DNA of 64,000 nt from Cadophora sp. MPI-SDFR-AT-0126 (GCA_020747065.1 JAGMVK010000008.1:558001-622000); one strand, 5' to 3'; shown: positions 11,512-23,355, counted from the first letter of the stretch. Numbers and translations: made by a program. Notes: generated by a model not told the origin, from the letters alone.

Positions 11512-11956
11512 AAAGAAACTTGCGCGGCTTTCTGTAACTCAACTGTGTAGTTTATGGATGTTTGGAGGATTTCTATGACGATGGTTTAGTTGTTAGGGAG
11601 TCATCCTCTTCTAATGCCGGGTTTGTCGTGGGGGTTGAGACGAATGAATAGCATTCAACTTTAAGAGGACGTTTGGAGTAGTGCCGAGACTGCTCGGCGT
11701 CGAAATATCTCAACTGCTACAGCGGTGGTTAGCGAACGAATCAGCTATATTGCTCTTTAATGTCGAGAAGTGCAATAATCAGTCGACCTAATATGCCGGA
11801 GGTTAGTGCATCGGATCGAGCCATTCAGTACAGTGTGATTGCGGATCGTTGATTTTGGCGGCGATAGCCAGCTCGACTTTGGACGTCTATCGTGCATGCG
11901 GTATTGAGAAGATCCGATTTCTGGAATTCCTACAGGACAAGGGGTAACAGAGGAGC

Positions 11957-12039
11957 CAGCGCCAGAAACGGCTGAGGTGGTCTGTGCTCACACTTTCTTT
12001 TGTCGAAATAGGACGAAACCGATTTTGCAAGTGACTGTA
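11957..12039 (+). repeat. Diverged inverted repeat, right copy
   Basis: This 83-bp segment is the partner of 9010-9093 in inverted orientation. Similarity starts at CAGCGCCA and ends at GACTGTA, and fades on both sides. The AT-rich stretch starts just beyond it. Confidence 0.75.
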
Positions 12040-12059
12040 ATCAAGCGAAAAACGCTGAA

Positions 12060-12250
12060 ATTTGCTCGATATGTCGAGAAAGTTAATATTATATACGGTG
12101 GATTAAATTGCGCTTTATTCTTTCCTAAAGTCCTATAAGTAATGGTAAATTACTTATATTAAAAAGATTTTGTACCTTAATCTTGGGTATAATATAGTAT
12201 ATTGACATAAAGCATTTTAAATTAGAAAAGAGGGATTTTAATATTCTTCG
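12060..12250. other. AT-rich island
   Basis: About 190 bp are strongly AT-rich compared with flanking DNA, with many TA steps (for example TATTATATA and TAATATAGTATATT). This can arise from repeat-induced point mutation of an old repeat or be a structural element. No ORF or named motif is present. Confidence 0.5.
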
Positions 12251-13134
12251 TTCATCCAGTCTGAAAGCGTCTGTGCCCTGTAGGACATATAACCTTAGCG
12301 CCCAGCTTCAGCTCTGAACTCTAAAAAGTGTGTTTTCGGTATTGAAGGGGATGGTCGAAGCTGCGGGTTCTCAAATGACAGGACAGGGTGAACGCGTACA
12401 TGAAGTTTAAGCAGGAGTACACGGGTACAGATCTTTGTTGTCAGCATTAGCCAAAGTTGCTTGCGAATCAAGATGCGACATGCAGCTGACGTGAAGCGTT
12501 TTCTGAGCCTCTCACGATTGTTATTATTTCTGGTCTCATTATCGACATCTTTTATGAGGTTGATGTCTCATTTGATCCTTTTGTTAACGTGCGGCGGAGA
12601 ATGAACTTGGGTATTTTGTTTTCGATGCGGGAAATTTGCTAACACACTGAAGATGAAATTAAGCGGATGGTGTCTTTTGAAGGTGGAAGCAAAAATGAAC
12701 TGTTCTTTCATGCCAGTTCCAAGCATACAAGACAATGCAAAAAACACAAAAGAAAAAAATTGAAAAGCAAGCAAGAACTGAAACTGATCATAAAATGGCT
12801 CTGATCCTTTTTCAAATTCATCGATTGTCTTAGCTAACACGGTGTCTAACGCCTCTTGTAAACATCGCAAAATCAACGCGCTTTTTCTAGATAGTACAAA
12901 AGCCAATGCCAAAATCAGCATCCCTCACTCGCTGGCAACCGGTAGACACAATTATCTCTATCGTAGAGAACCTTTCCCTCTTCCATCAAAGACTCCCCAA
13001 CAATGTCCCCCATCAATCGACTACGATGTGCAACCACCAATGCGAACACCACCAACTCAACGCCTGCTACCAGATCCTTCACCCCTCTCTTCCTTGAACA
13101 CCTTATGCTCCTTACTGTCCTTCTTCCCCTCACT

Positions 13135-13178
13135 CTTCGCAGGCTTCGCAGGTTTTGCAGGTTTTGCAGGCTTTCAGG
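13135..13178 (+). repeat. 9-bp tandem repeat
   Basis: Five units of the pattern YTTYGCAGG stand in a row; the last is 8 bp. It lies just past the 3' end of the broken gene at 13218-14052. In one frame it would read as Phe-Ala-Gly repeats, but no ORF containing it is convincing. Confidence 0.7.
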
Positions 13179-13217
13179 CTTTGCATCCTTCGCGACCCTC
13201 ATAGCGTCCCCTTCCCT

Positions 13218-14052
13218 TTAAGCATCTGCTGCCCTCTTATCCTTATCCCTCTTCGCTTTCTCCATCGTCGCATCACTCTCTGCCTCTCTCTTCCTTTTAT
13301 CCTCAAGGAACCTCTTCTGGGCTTCAGCCTTACTCTGCGAAGTTAATCTATCCTTTCTCTTGTCTGCTCTAGGCGGAGCTTGGAGAAGATTTGGGTTCGG
13401 AGGAGACGGTGTCTTGCTGCCATATTCTGACGAAGAAGACGCAGCGGTCTGAGTGATGCTCCAAGCTGGCGCCCCCGCCTGTCCTTGTCCCTGGTCCAGA
13501 GTTTTTGTGTTCTTCTTCTTTTTGAAATCTTCGAGAGAATTAGGATCATAATATTCTCCTTGGCCATGTTTGGTCATTCCAGAAGTATCTGCTGTTGACT
13601 CCTCGGCTTTCTTTCCTGGCGGATCTCGAACCTCCTCTGGGAAGAACTCGTACTTTCAAAGCTTCGAACGCTCTGTGGTCGCTGACCAGCTGGGTAAGAC
13701 CCTTGTCTGTCTACTCCCTTGCCTTTTCCATGTCCCTCGCCATGTCCAGCAACGTGTTTCTTTAGATCATTTCTGCCAGTCACTCGAGGCTGAGAAAACT
13801 CTGCCTTTGAATGGGAAGACGTGCCTTTGTTTGTCGATTCCTCTACAGATGGCGATGACTTTCCGGGTTTTCCTAGAATGGAAAGAGACTTTTGACTTTC
13901 ATGCTTTTTGCTCCCCCTGTCTTTGGTGTGGCTTTTGCTACTGCTACCCTCCTTCTTGGCATCTTTTTTACTGCCATCTCCCTGTTGTCCTTCTTGTCGC
14001 CATCCTTGCTGCTCTTGCTTGTGGAACTGCTTTTCTTCTTGAATACGTTCAT
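13218..14052 (-). pseudogene. Lys/Ser-rich protein gene with two apparent frameshifts
   Basis: Coding-style text runs on the minus strand from ATG 14052 to a stop at 13218, but in three successive frames. MNVFKKKSSSTSKSS opens in frame one. After a run of six A near 13970 the text continues as KKDAKKEGSSSKSHTKD in frame two. Near 13655 it changes to EFFPEEVRDPPGKKAEE in frame three and ends as KRDKDKRAADA. Each change is repaired by one extra base in or beside an A run, so these may be pseudogene lesions or assembly homopolymer errors. No consensus intron explains them. The product would be about 278 aa, hydrophilic and low complexity. I do not recognise a family. Confidence 0.5.
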
Positions 14053-14869
14053 CGTAGCAGTATCTTCTAGAAAATGCTCTTCTTGTAGTTCGCTTCCGTT
14101 GAAAAATTAGTAATCGGATTCGACGATCTGGACTTGCTTGTAAACTGTGTTGTTGTACTTCTGGAATGAGGTTCTTCGTAAATCAAAGCAAACTGTCTGT
14201 GTATTATGGGAAGAAGAGAGTATCAAACTCTTGAGAAGCAGCTTTTTATACATCCTCAAACACTGTGATTGAACAGGCAAAGTCACAAGGACTAGAAGCC
14301 GTGATTGTTCTGTTTGCCTACCAGTGCTATGAATGGTATCCATTACTTCTTCGATCTTTGTGATTCTTTCGCAGTGCATGCTTTTGAATTGCCGCAGGGA
14401 CCGTGAATCACAGGCCAGGAATAGAAATTGAGAAGCATGACTTCATTATGCCATTCTTACAATGGGCAAAGCAGCGTAAGGATTGAGCGTGTGAAGTGCG
14501 TCCTAGAATCAGCAAATCTTGACTTGTCTTTATGATATAAATTCAACATAGCCCTCTCACCAATGTCACAAATATTTCGTCTCGCCACGTTAGCTACTTT
14601 TAACCCCTCTGTAATTTAGTGTCACGCCTTGCGGAAATATTTCGGTGCTGCTCTTGTTTAGAATCTGCCTAGATATGATCCTGAGCATTTTCAACAAATC
14701 ATTGATAGTAACTGGCTGGCTGAGAACATTCAAACACGTCCATTTTATTGAGTAGAGACTGTATGGAGCGACAAGATTATAGCAAAATGTTAATAAGTGA
14801 ATGCAGTGTGCCAAACGAGTCATGTTTGCATGCCCCGAAATAGGATCGTCCTCGAAGCGAGATACATCC
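14053..14869. other. Intergenic region upstream of the broken gene
   Basis: A minus-strand ORF at 14107-14379 begins with ATG and ends just upstream of the broken gene. It could be an additional 5' exon, but a TAA separates the two frames. Nothing else was recognised. Confidence 0.4.
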
Positions 14870-17129
14870 TCATGTTGCAATAGCTTTCGCAAAGGCGTCC
14901 CCATTCGGCTGCCGTCCCAAATATTCCTCCAAGAGTTCCATCTCAGCGCGGCTTCCTCCTCTGCCAAGGACCAGCTTTCTGTATCGCCGACCTTCCTCCC
15001 CATTCATTGGATCTTCCGCAAATCGTGTCTGGTACAGGTCACTCGAATACACCGATGCTCTGTACGCCAGTCAGCCTGCTGCCTTTCAGTCGATCGGAAA
15101 TGTGGGGAAAAAAACTTACATGACATAGGTATAGTATCCAGCATCGTAACCCCCAAACATGTGTGAGAATCTGCTGTGTCCAGAACCCCATCCAAAGTCA
15201 CCGCTTTCAATCTCAAGGCCCAAAAGACCCGTGCATTCGTTACGAATGCGGTTGTACATTTCGCCCGCATTCATGTATTTCGCTTCTTCACTCGACACAG
15301 AATGAATGGCCATGTCGAACTTGGCGAATGCGATTTGTCTTTGTGTCAAAGGTGCAAGTGTCACTCTGCGACTTGCCCCCAGCTTCTCTAAGAGCTCAAT
15401 TGGTGCTTTCTCAGGCGGTTCCAATTCTCCAGGATTCTCACCCTTCCACGATGCCATGTATTCCGGGGATAAATGTGTGTAATGCTTCGATAAATTTTGG
15501 AGGATGACGGGATCCCAGCAAAAGTTCTCGAGCATGCGACTGGGAATTTCCACAAAGTCTCTGGATGTCTTGGTGCCGTAAGTTTCTGCATATCGGGTGC
15601 GTCCAACCAAACAATGAATACCATGGCCGAGTTCGTGGAACATAGTCACGACGTTACGGTGTCTGAGTAGTGTGGGCTTGGTCGGGGTTGGTCGTTGAAC
15701 GGACATCACGAGGACCGCACTTGGATATTGTCGCCCTCCGTCGATGGTATCAAATCCCTACAGTGTGTCAGATAAGCTTCGATGATGAGCAAAAAGAACA
15801 TACCGGCTGGAAGGTAATGCAGCAAGCATGATCTCTCTTGCCCTGTCGCTTTAGGATATCAAGATATAAATATCCCAAGAATCCACCACCCAATGCCTCT
15901 TCATCCCACACAGCATATACCGCGACGTCTTCATGCCAAGTTATAGCAGTCACATCTTCTCCCTGTTTCTCCATGAGATTTTTTCTTGATTCTGTCGAAA
16001 TCTCAATGAACACCACTCCAAATAGAGTCTCGAAGTTCTTCAACAAACCGTTAACAACTTCCTGAAGAGGAAAGAATTCCGCCATTTTATTCTGATTCAA
16101 ATCATTATCCTGCTCTTCCGCTAACTTCATGTAGAACAGCTGGTCCCAAAGAAACAAGCGATCGTCGATGTCAGTCTCTGCGACACCTTGTGAAAGTAGA
16201 TGCTCTTTCTTGAGCTTTCGTAGCTTGTCCCTGCTTGATTCTGAAGCCGATGCTGTCTTTTGCTGAAGATCTGCCAGCAGAGACGTCACCCCGTCCACTG
16301 TCATCAATCGGTTTTGAATCATCAAATCAGCATGAGACTGATATTCCAGCAGGTTGGCATGCCCAGCTCTCAGCTCTATCATCTCTTGAAATGGAGGCAC
16401 ATTGTCAACACACTTGTTCTCGTTGCCCAAGAACATCCGCTTCCTTGTGTCTGGATTCGTACAATTCTTCAAAACCAGGTCCAGATCCACTGTTCCAAAG
16501 GTCACCTTGTGCTTCCCCTTGTTCTCCCCTTCCCCGCTTTTCAAACCCTCAAGAGTATCGCGAGGGAGTCCGTCTAGCTCATCAGTTGTGAACCAAATCC
16601 CACCATTCTCTTGGCGAATTCTTTTTGACCCTTCCGCCTCGATATCATCGATCCTCTTCGTGACAATTTGGAATCTCTCTTTGATCGGTCCCTCCGGAAG
16701 TGCTGCACCACTCCTCACCAATTGGGATAATTTCCTGTCCAGATAATACTGCTCCTCGGAATCCAACACCTCACCCTTTTCCTTCACCGCCTGAAACAGC
16801 ACGTAAATCTCTGGCCTAGCCACGACCTCCTGACTAAACTCAGCCCACATTTTGACGCACTCGACCGAAGCATCCCTCAGTTCTTCGGAAGGAGAGACGG
16901 ATTTGAAGAGGGCCGTGAGAGAGCTGGTCTTCATGCGGGTGTTGCGGTCGTGGATCCATGGGAGCACGAAATTTGCAAAAGTTGCTTCCGAGGGCAGAAT
17001 CTTGACGAAGGCATCGAGTCTTGCTCGCGAGGTTGCAATGGCCGCCTTTGTTATATCTAAGAGACCCGGGCCAGTGTGATTAAAGGCCACAGGGAGCTGA
17101 GGAGGCTGGCGGAATTTGGAGGATCGCAT
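14870..17129 (-). CDS. M3 family zinc metallopeptidase (thimet oligopeptidase / saccharolysin type)
   Basis: Three exons, 15804-17129, 15120-15757 and 14870-15059, join to 717 aa, close to the usual length of about 700 for cytosolic oligopeptidases such as yeast Prd1. The zinc site HELGH is at residues 483-487, and the third ligand Glu about 29 residues later (VEIPSRMLEN). The C-terminus contains FGGYDAGYYTYV then SVYSSDLYQTRF, also typical. Such enzymes cut short peptides, finishing protein turnover in cytosol or organelles. The start is the ATG at 17129; upstream in-frame codons lack an ATG. There is no clear signal peptide. Introns are 46 and 60 bp with GTATGT and GTAAGT donors. The gene is intact. 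Confidence 0.93.
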
Positions 17130-17668
17130 TCTCTGGCAGGGTCGTGAGGCGAGGTGCAAATGTTCTTGGGCAGTGTTGGAATGACTGAGATTTATATATG
17201 AACACAGCCATATGTTTGTACGCGTCAAGACACCTTTTTATGAGGGCACTTCAGCATAGAATAAAGGTCGTTTGCTTGTTGGAGGATGGAAACGCTGGGT
17301 CATGAAGGATGACTGGGTCGTGAAGGAACGCCCTGCTCGCTTGTGCTGTGGGGCACGACTTGTAGCCCTTATTCATTGCTACCTTCTTAAAGTATATCGT
17401 CACATCAGCTATCTAGAAATGTTTGATCTGAAATTCTGGTTTCTACAAAAAGGACACTAGACATAATATCGGCGAACGAAACTGAAATGGCAGTAAGCTT
17501 TTGTTCAACGCTATTCTTTGAAGAGTTAGTTCGAGTGCCTTTCGCTTGAATTAGTGGCCGCAACCCATCTCAATATTGACTTTTGCTGTTCTGTTTGTTT
17601 CTCTTCTCGAAAAACTCATCCTTTCGAGTGTCTCCCAGCACGTTCCCGACGTGGCACCAAAACCCAAG
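17130..17668. other. Divergent promoter region (M3 peptidase / F-box-LRR A)
   Basis: Both neighbours start outward. A TATATAAAT-like sequence lies on the minus strand about 65 bp upstream of the peptidase ATG. No other signal was seen. Confidence 0.45.
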
Positions 17669-19782
17669 ATGCTATCAACGGAAATCTCAACACGGCCCCA
17701 AGGAAAAGGTGATGACCGAAGTAACCATGTCGTAGGCCTGCCACCAGAGCTTTGGAGAATGGTGGGAGCTGAGGTAAGTTCACCTTTCGAGTCTCGCAGA
17801 GCAGGTAGAGAGACAGTCATCACAGCTGTGTGATACTTAGTACAGTCTGAGAACAAATAAGGACGAAGAATGGTCTAAGAGCTGCTACATAAGCCCCAGG
17901 ACCTTTGGCATACACGATCTTGTGGACGCTCCTAGAGAGAACGCGCCACCAATAGCATACTCGAAGTCTTTACGAATGACAGCTTGCTATCTTCAACAGC
18001 CACTTTGAAAACTCACTGACATACTATTAGCTCCAGAGCGATATCGCACTCCGAGCCCTTAGATCGATGAGCCACAGCTTTCGAGACATATTCACACCAT
18101 TTGCCTTTGATGCCTACACCCTCAGACTAAAGTCAGCATCACAACTGGAGAATCTGAAGCTCCCGGAAATCACATGCCACGTCAAAAGTCTTTGCATTTA
18201 TGTGAATCCAAACCCATGGGAAATGACAATTGGAGACGAGATCGACAAGGTTGCCGAGCTACTTGTACGCATTCTGCGGAAGATGTCAAATATTCGATCG
18301 CTTCAGTAAGCAGTCTCAAAAGAATTCTTGAAGCACAATAAACCTGATACACTTAGATGGATAGACGATGGTAGCGACCGACATCAATGCATCCTCCTAC
18401 TTCGAAACACGGATCTCCTTGATTACTTCAAGTCCTTGGAGAACCTGCAAAACCTTGCTATCCAATTCGGAGCTGGAGATTGGGCATACGGAGATTTTGG
18501 GAGTAATAACTGTTCAACAGAATTGAGAGGCTTCAAGAATCTCATATCTCTCGAGTTGTACAGCTTCTATGGAGATTTTCAAGTCATTCTCAAGGACATT
18601 GCGGGTACCTTGGCAGAGTGCCCCCACCTCAAGAAGCTAGGGCTCGGCGTGGGAAACAAGTCTGCCTGGGGCGAAGAACAAGAAGAGGAAGAAACTGCGG
18701 CTCGTGATGAGATAATCATCCTGGAAGAAATGAATATGCTCGAGTCTCTATGCTTACAATACGGGTCGCAAACCAAGGCACAGCCGTTGAAGATTCACAC
18801 CCTACGACTCGGCTTCTCGATGTTTCTTACCGAACCAACTTCTCCCGCTTCTGGGAACTACCTCACAAAACTTCTCGACATTCGTACCCTGAAGTGTCTG
18901 GAAATGTACAACGGTTATGTGGTGGATGATCTAGAGAAGGCACAGGATATTAGTGAATGGCTACATTTAGCAAATCCAGCTTGGGAATTGCTCGATGATT
19001 GTCGACTCCGGCAGCTAGGTGTAACAACAATCGATGCCCGAGTCACAAATTATCTGTACGGTGCAGGTAATTGCGTTGAGGAGCTCTCTATTTCCGGCGC
19101 CAACTTTAGGGACCTCCCTGCTATTCAGAGATTCGACTTCAACCGTTTGTCGAATCTAAAATCGTTTTGGATGCATGAGAAGTTCAGTCACAGAGACTTG
19201 GAGGACGAAGAAACAGAGCTCGGAGCTGATCTTGAGGAAACCGAGCAGAAGTTCATTTTGAACCGCCTTTACGACGGCGGCTCCAAGCTTGTCACCCTTG
19301 CCATCAACATTGACTTTAACACCGATTTCGTAAGTAGCTAGACTTTGAGGCTGTATACGTCAATTTGCTAACATTCTTAGACTCACTTGATCGCTCTTCT
19401 GCCACGAATGACGCATCTGGTCCAATTGAGCCTCTCAAAACAGGAAGACGGGTGGTTAAAAAATAAATATCCTGCTCCCAAGACCTTGTGGCCATCCATC
19501 CGGACGCAAGAAGATATTAACTATCGGTATGCCCAGATTATGTCATTGTTGTGCACATCTCTACAATACATCGAGATTGGCTCATTCTCTTGGGAGGTGA
19601 TGACCCCATCCCACTTGCGTCCGCCTGCACCGAACTCATTAGACCGAAAAATCAAGGGCAAGCTTGTTCTTCGGAGATTGGAGCATAGAGAGATCCTTTC
19701 CATCGAGTTTTTTTGCCGTCATATACTTGTCAACCAGTCAGGCTTGCCTGTTTCTGGACAGGCAAATAGCTTCGAAGAGTAA
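17669..19782 (+). CDS. F-box/LRR-like protein A (tandem paralogue)
   Basis: Four exons, 17669-17773, 18031-18305, 18357-19329 and 19381-19782, give 584 aa. The N-terminus GLPPELWRMVG followed by RALRSMSHSFRDIFTPF is F-box-like. The rest shows leucine-rich repeats such as NLISLELYSFYG and CPHLKKLGLGVG. F-box proteins recruit targets to SCF ubiquitin ligases; the target is unknown. The first intron is long (257 bp), and the next two are 51 bp. The gene shares exon layout, junction positions and motifs with the next gene at 20604, so the two arose by tandem duplication. There is no acidic Ser/Glu insert like that of copy B. An ORF that stops at 18309 is only exon 2 reading into its intron. Confidence 0.8.
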
Positions 19783-20603
19783 ACGGGCGAAGGATGGTTG
19801 GGGGTCGAAGATGTAAACGAGAACGAAAACAATCAAAACATGGTCATCAGGTGGATGATCGCAGGACATATGATGCCGAGGACCAAGATATCGCGAAAGA
19901 AATCATTGAATCATTGTCCTGCAGCTTTGGGATGATGAGGGCTTTGGCAGCGCTGGATCTTCTGTGTTCAAGATTGCAAAGTCGAAAATTCTGTCAGGGC
20001 TTGCTACTTCACGTTGGGGACAAGGGGTTACCTCGAGTCACCCAACCGATATTCTGCATTTTCCGAGCAAGACTATCACTGTGTACGATTAGATAAATAG
20101 CATTTTTTCGAGCAGCGGAACTTGTTCACGACAAAAAATGCAGAGAATTCAATTGAAAAAACGCGAGCTGGGATCTGAAGGAGTGCAATGGATGTGATAA
20201 ATTTCTCTCCTCTGTGACTAAGAGTCTCCTTCGCCATCATCATACCCTTGATAATTATAGGCTAGGAGATCCTGATTGCATGTTCGTGTACTGACCAAGC
20301 CTGTTTATGCCTCAAGGAAAATCGTTCAATAAATACACGAAATTAAACACCAAGCAGTAGAGCAATATTTTTCGGTTGTAGATATTTCATCTTGATTATC
20401 ACCTACTGAAATGCTCTGGCCCTGAAAAAACAGATGATGTTTGACCATGAAGAGATCTGAGCTGCTGACTAAGCCTCCGACTACAAAGCTAGTGAAGCGG
20501 GAGAATCGCGCTAGAACCCCGCAACGCGTTTCCCAAGACATCAAGCTTCTCAATTTTCAATACGCAACTCAACTTACACAAAAGCAGCACGGGTATTATT
20601 AAA
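19783..20603. other. Intergenic region between tandem paralogues
   Basis: No gene was recognised. Minus-strand open frames at 20326-20806 overlap the start of copy B and have no motif. Confidence 0.45.
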
Positions 20604-22732
20604 ATGGCATCTGAGGCAGCGGCATCGCGTGGAAATGTACTGGGCTCAGTTTCTGGTCTTCCGCCCGAGATTTGGACCATGATTGGAGACGAGGTACGTG
20701 CTGTCGTTGAAGCTTGATCCTGGAGGTCGTCGATGTCGACGCATATAAACGGGAGGGCATCGGAGCCTGTTAATAAGATAATAGCTAAGATTACAATTAG
20801 ATCCAAGGACCAAAGAATCTATCGGCCTTGGTTGCTGTTTGCCGTGCCTTTTGCGACATTTTCACACCTTTCTTGTTCGCCCGCAAAGTTCTGAAATTGA
20901 ACTCTTTTCGACCAGAAGAAATAAATTCCCAGGGGCTTGAACCAACTCTGGTTCATACTAAAGACTTTGAAGTTCGTGTCGAAGAATTCATGTTCAAAGA
21001 TTTCACCTACGATGTCTCGATGAACGATGAGTATGTTAAGTTCGTGGTGAAGGTGTTGAAACAGATGCCCAATTTGAGAAGTTTTAGGTACGTTCAATTT
21101 GAAGTGCAATAACACGATAAATTCCTGACTGAGTAGCTGGCACGATTCGCCGCATGAAGATCACATCCCGTCAACGATGCTGAGAGACAAGACTCTCATC
21201 ACGACGCTCCAGTCTTGCAAGTCGCTCGCACATCTCTATGTGTCCTTCGAATTCCAATCAACAAATGATGAAGAGCATGCCCTTAACTGCTCTTTTCCAG
21301 TCTCCGGGTTCGGCAATCTTACATCGCTAGAGCTTTACAACATTGGTGGAAGAGAGGCTGATGAAATCAATGGCATCACTGCAGCTCTGAGCTCCTCTCC
21401 ACATCTGAAAAAGCTCGGTCTTGGACTGGGCTGGAACGTTGATTGCGAAGGCATCCCAGAAATATTACTCATTCGAGGTGAAGGCGACTTCCTGCTTGAC
21501 CTTTGCACACGTTACCATGCTTTAGAAAAGTTGCCCTTGAAGCTCGAGACGTTGAGACTCGGCCATGGAGTCTTCCCAAGCACAGATAAACCCGACAGCG
21601 GCAACTTCCTCGCGAAGCTTGTCAACATGAATGGACTCAAAACTCTTCATTTGTTCAATGGACTGATCAGAGGCGATGATGACGAGGATGCGTATCTGAT
21701 GGTTGACTGGGCTCTTTTTGATGAATGCGTGCAACTTCGGCAACTAGTCGTCTCAAGGCTCGGTCCTGATCTGAGGATTTGGCTCAATACTATTCGACAG
21801 TCTGTGGAAGAGCTGATTGTGACTGATCACTACGCATTTTACGAATCTGGGCTGAAGCAATTTGATCTGTTGAGGCTTCCGAACCTTTCGTATATCTTTA
21901 CTCGGGAAGTCACTGCTAAGAAGGAACCCAGCACGTGGTCCGATACAGACTCCGACTCTGGCTTTGAAACAGTATCAGACTCGGACTCGTTTTCAGAGGC
22001 TGAATCGGAAGCCGAATCAGGCTCGGGCCCAGGTTCGGGCTCTGGCTCACATACAGATGAGTTGGATACTGGTGAAGATCCAGAGTCGGAGCCTGAAATA
22101 ATACTCGGACAACCACTTCGTGGCTCTCAGACCATCACCGTTCTCGACAGGCTCCATGATCACGGTGTGAATCTGAAGCGTCTTGGTATCTGTCTAGACC
22201 TCGAAAATTCATGGGTACATCACCGTCCTGCAATGCACCGATAATTTGCTAAACTTTACAGTCTCACTTTGCTTGTCGCCTGGATGATCTCAAGCGACTA
22301 ACCCAGCTCCGCCTAGACAGTAAGAGTGTCCACGGTGGCGGCTACCCCACCAAACAGTCATCTCTGTGGCCCGGTGTCAAACGACCACGAGACATAGCAG
22401 AGCGCTTCGCCAAGCTCTTCAAGCGTCGATGTCCCTCACTCCAGTATATTCAGATCGGACGATGGGCATGGCAATTCAGCGATCCCATCGGCCAGTGTCG
22501 TGAAAATGTGGACGAGATCCAGATGCGACAACTAGAGTTTGATGAGATGATGACCTTTGAGTTGTTCGCCTCGAATACTTTTGCAGCTGAGGCAGGATTG
22601 CCACAACCGGAGGCTTATTATAAAGAGTGGTCGGAAGAAGAAGAGGATCGCATGGAACGCATGATGGCGGAAGTTCAACTGGCTTATGACGAGGGGAGAA
22701 ATGTGGACCCAAGTCGCTTCGACGCCTGGTAG
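20604..22732 (+). CDS. F-box/LRR-like protein B (tandem paralogue)
   Basis: Four exons, 20604-20693, 20801-21087, 21137-22214 and 22262-22732, give 641 aa. SGLPPEIWTMIGDE and AVCRAFCDIFTPFLFARK match the F-box-like start of copy A, followed by LRR text (NLTSLELYNIGG, SPHLKKLGLGLG). All three introns fall at the same places as in copy A. Between about residues 385 and 435 there is an acidic Ser/Asp/Glu/Gly low-complexity linker (SDSDSGFETVSDSDS) that copy A lacks. The C-terminus is acidic and ends at FDAW. The role is probably as a substrate adaptor for ubiquitin ligation, inferred from the F-box alone. Confidence 0.8.
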
Positions 22733-23192
22733 TACTAAAAGCACATCTACGTCCACAACCAGTCCTTGCGTTGCTTTTGTCTATCTTGTTAACAAACATA
22801 TAGCTGAAAGGATAATTTCAGCCTAGGCATGAATACTATCAGAGTCGCAAGTCCACTCTATATGTCGCAACGTTTCCAAGATGACAATGTGCCACGTGAC
22901 ACTCTGCCACCCATGGCAATTCCTCCTTGCTTTTGGAACCTTCATCTTCAATTCATTTTCGCGACAACAAATTCTCACAAATCCTGTCTCAATTTCTACA
23001 AATCTCCTCACTACCAAGTACCCAGCACTCACTTCTCGGATCTAAGTCACCTATCACCGAAACTCGGCCCTGTCTTCTGTCTCCACATGTCACACCAACC
23101 CCACATCTATTATCCCACAACCACCAATTCACAAAATCACAATCCGGTACAGATAACCAAATAAGAACAGCCAATCATATCAACAGAAAACA
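22733..23192. other. Intergenic region upstream of tRNA gene
   Basis: C- and A-rich on the plus strand, with no gene. It leads directly into the tRNA gene at 23193. Confidence 0.5.
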
Positions 23193-23334
23193 TCCCTCGT
23201 GGCGCAATTGGCTAGCGCGTAAGTTATCACTAACACTTTGAAATAATCAACATCTAATAATCATCCAGGTTCGACTGTTAAGTTAAATCAGCAGATCAAT
23301 CGAGAGGTTGGTGGTTCGAGCCCACCCGAGGGAG
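23193..23334 (+). tRNA. tRNA-Asn(GTT) with anticodon-loop intron and a second spliceosomal-type insertion
   Basis: The acceptor stem TCCCTCG (23193-23199) pairs with CGAGGGA (23327-23333). The D stem GCGC/GCGC is 23202-23205 and 23215-23218. The anticodon stem TTCGA (23270-23274) pairs with TCGAG (23300-23304). The anticodon GTT is 23277-23279 in the loop CTGTTAA. The T arm is GGTGG-TTCGAGC-CCACC. The loop is split by an 18-nt intron (23281-23298) at the canonical 37/38 position. In addition, 50 nt (23219-23268) separate the D stem from base 26. That insert starts GTAAGT, has CTAAT 11 nt before its end and closes with CCAG, exactly like a fungal mRNA intron. Removing both pieces gives a complete tRNA-Asn closely like other eukaryotic ones. 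The A-box TGGCGCAATTGG and B-box GGTTCGAGCCC are intact. Confidence 0.85.
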
Positions 23335-23346
23335 CAAGCTCGATGC

Positions 23347-23355
23347 TTTTTTTTT
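23347..23355 (+). terminator. Pol III terminator (T9)
   Basis: Nine T in a row lie 13 bases after the tRNA 3' end, followed by further T-rich DNA. This is the expected RNA polymerase III stop and supports a transcribed tRNA gene. Confidence 0.8.

Larger units (their letters stand above)
11512..13217. other. Intergenic region with repeat arm and AT-rich stretch
   Basis: No convincing gene. It contains the right repeat arm (11957-12039), an AT-rich tract (about 12060-12250) and a short tandem repeat (13135-13178). A 117-codon minus-strand ORF at 12568-12921 starts with ATG and has hydrophobic stretches, but no motif was recognised and it was not called. Confidence 0.5.

Noticed and set aside
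23193..23334. tRNA read as a plain pseudogene
   Set aside because: All stems, the anticodon, both internal promoter boxes and a terminator are intact, so a live interrupted gene is the better reading, though not proven.
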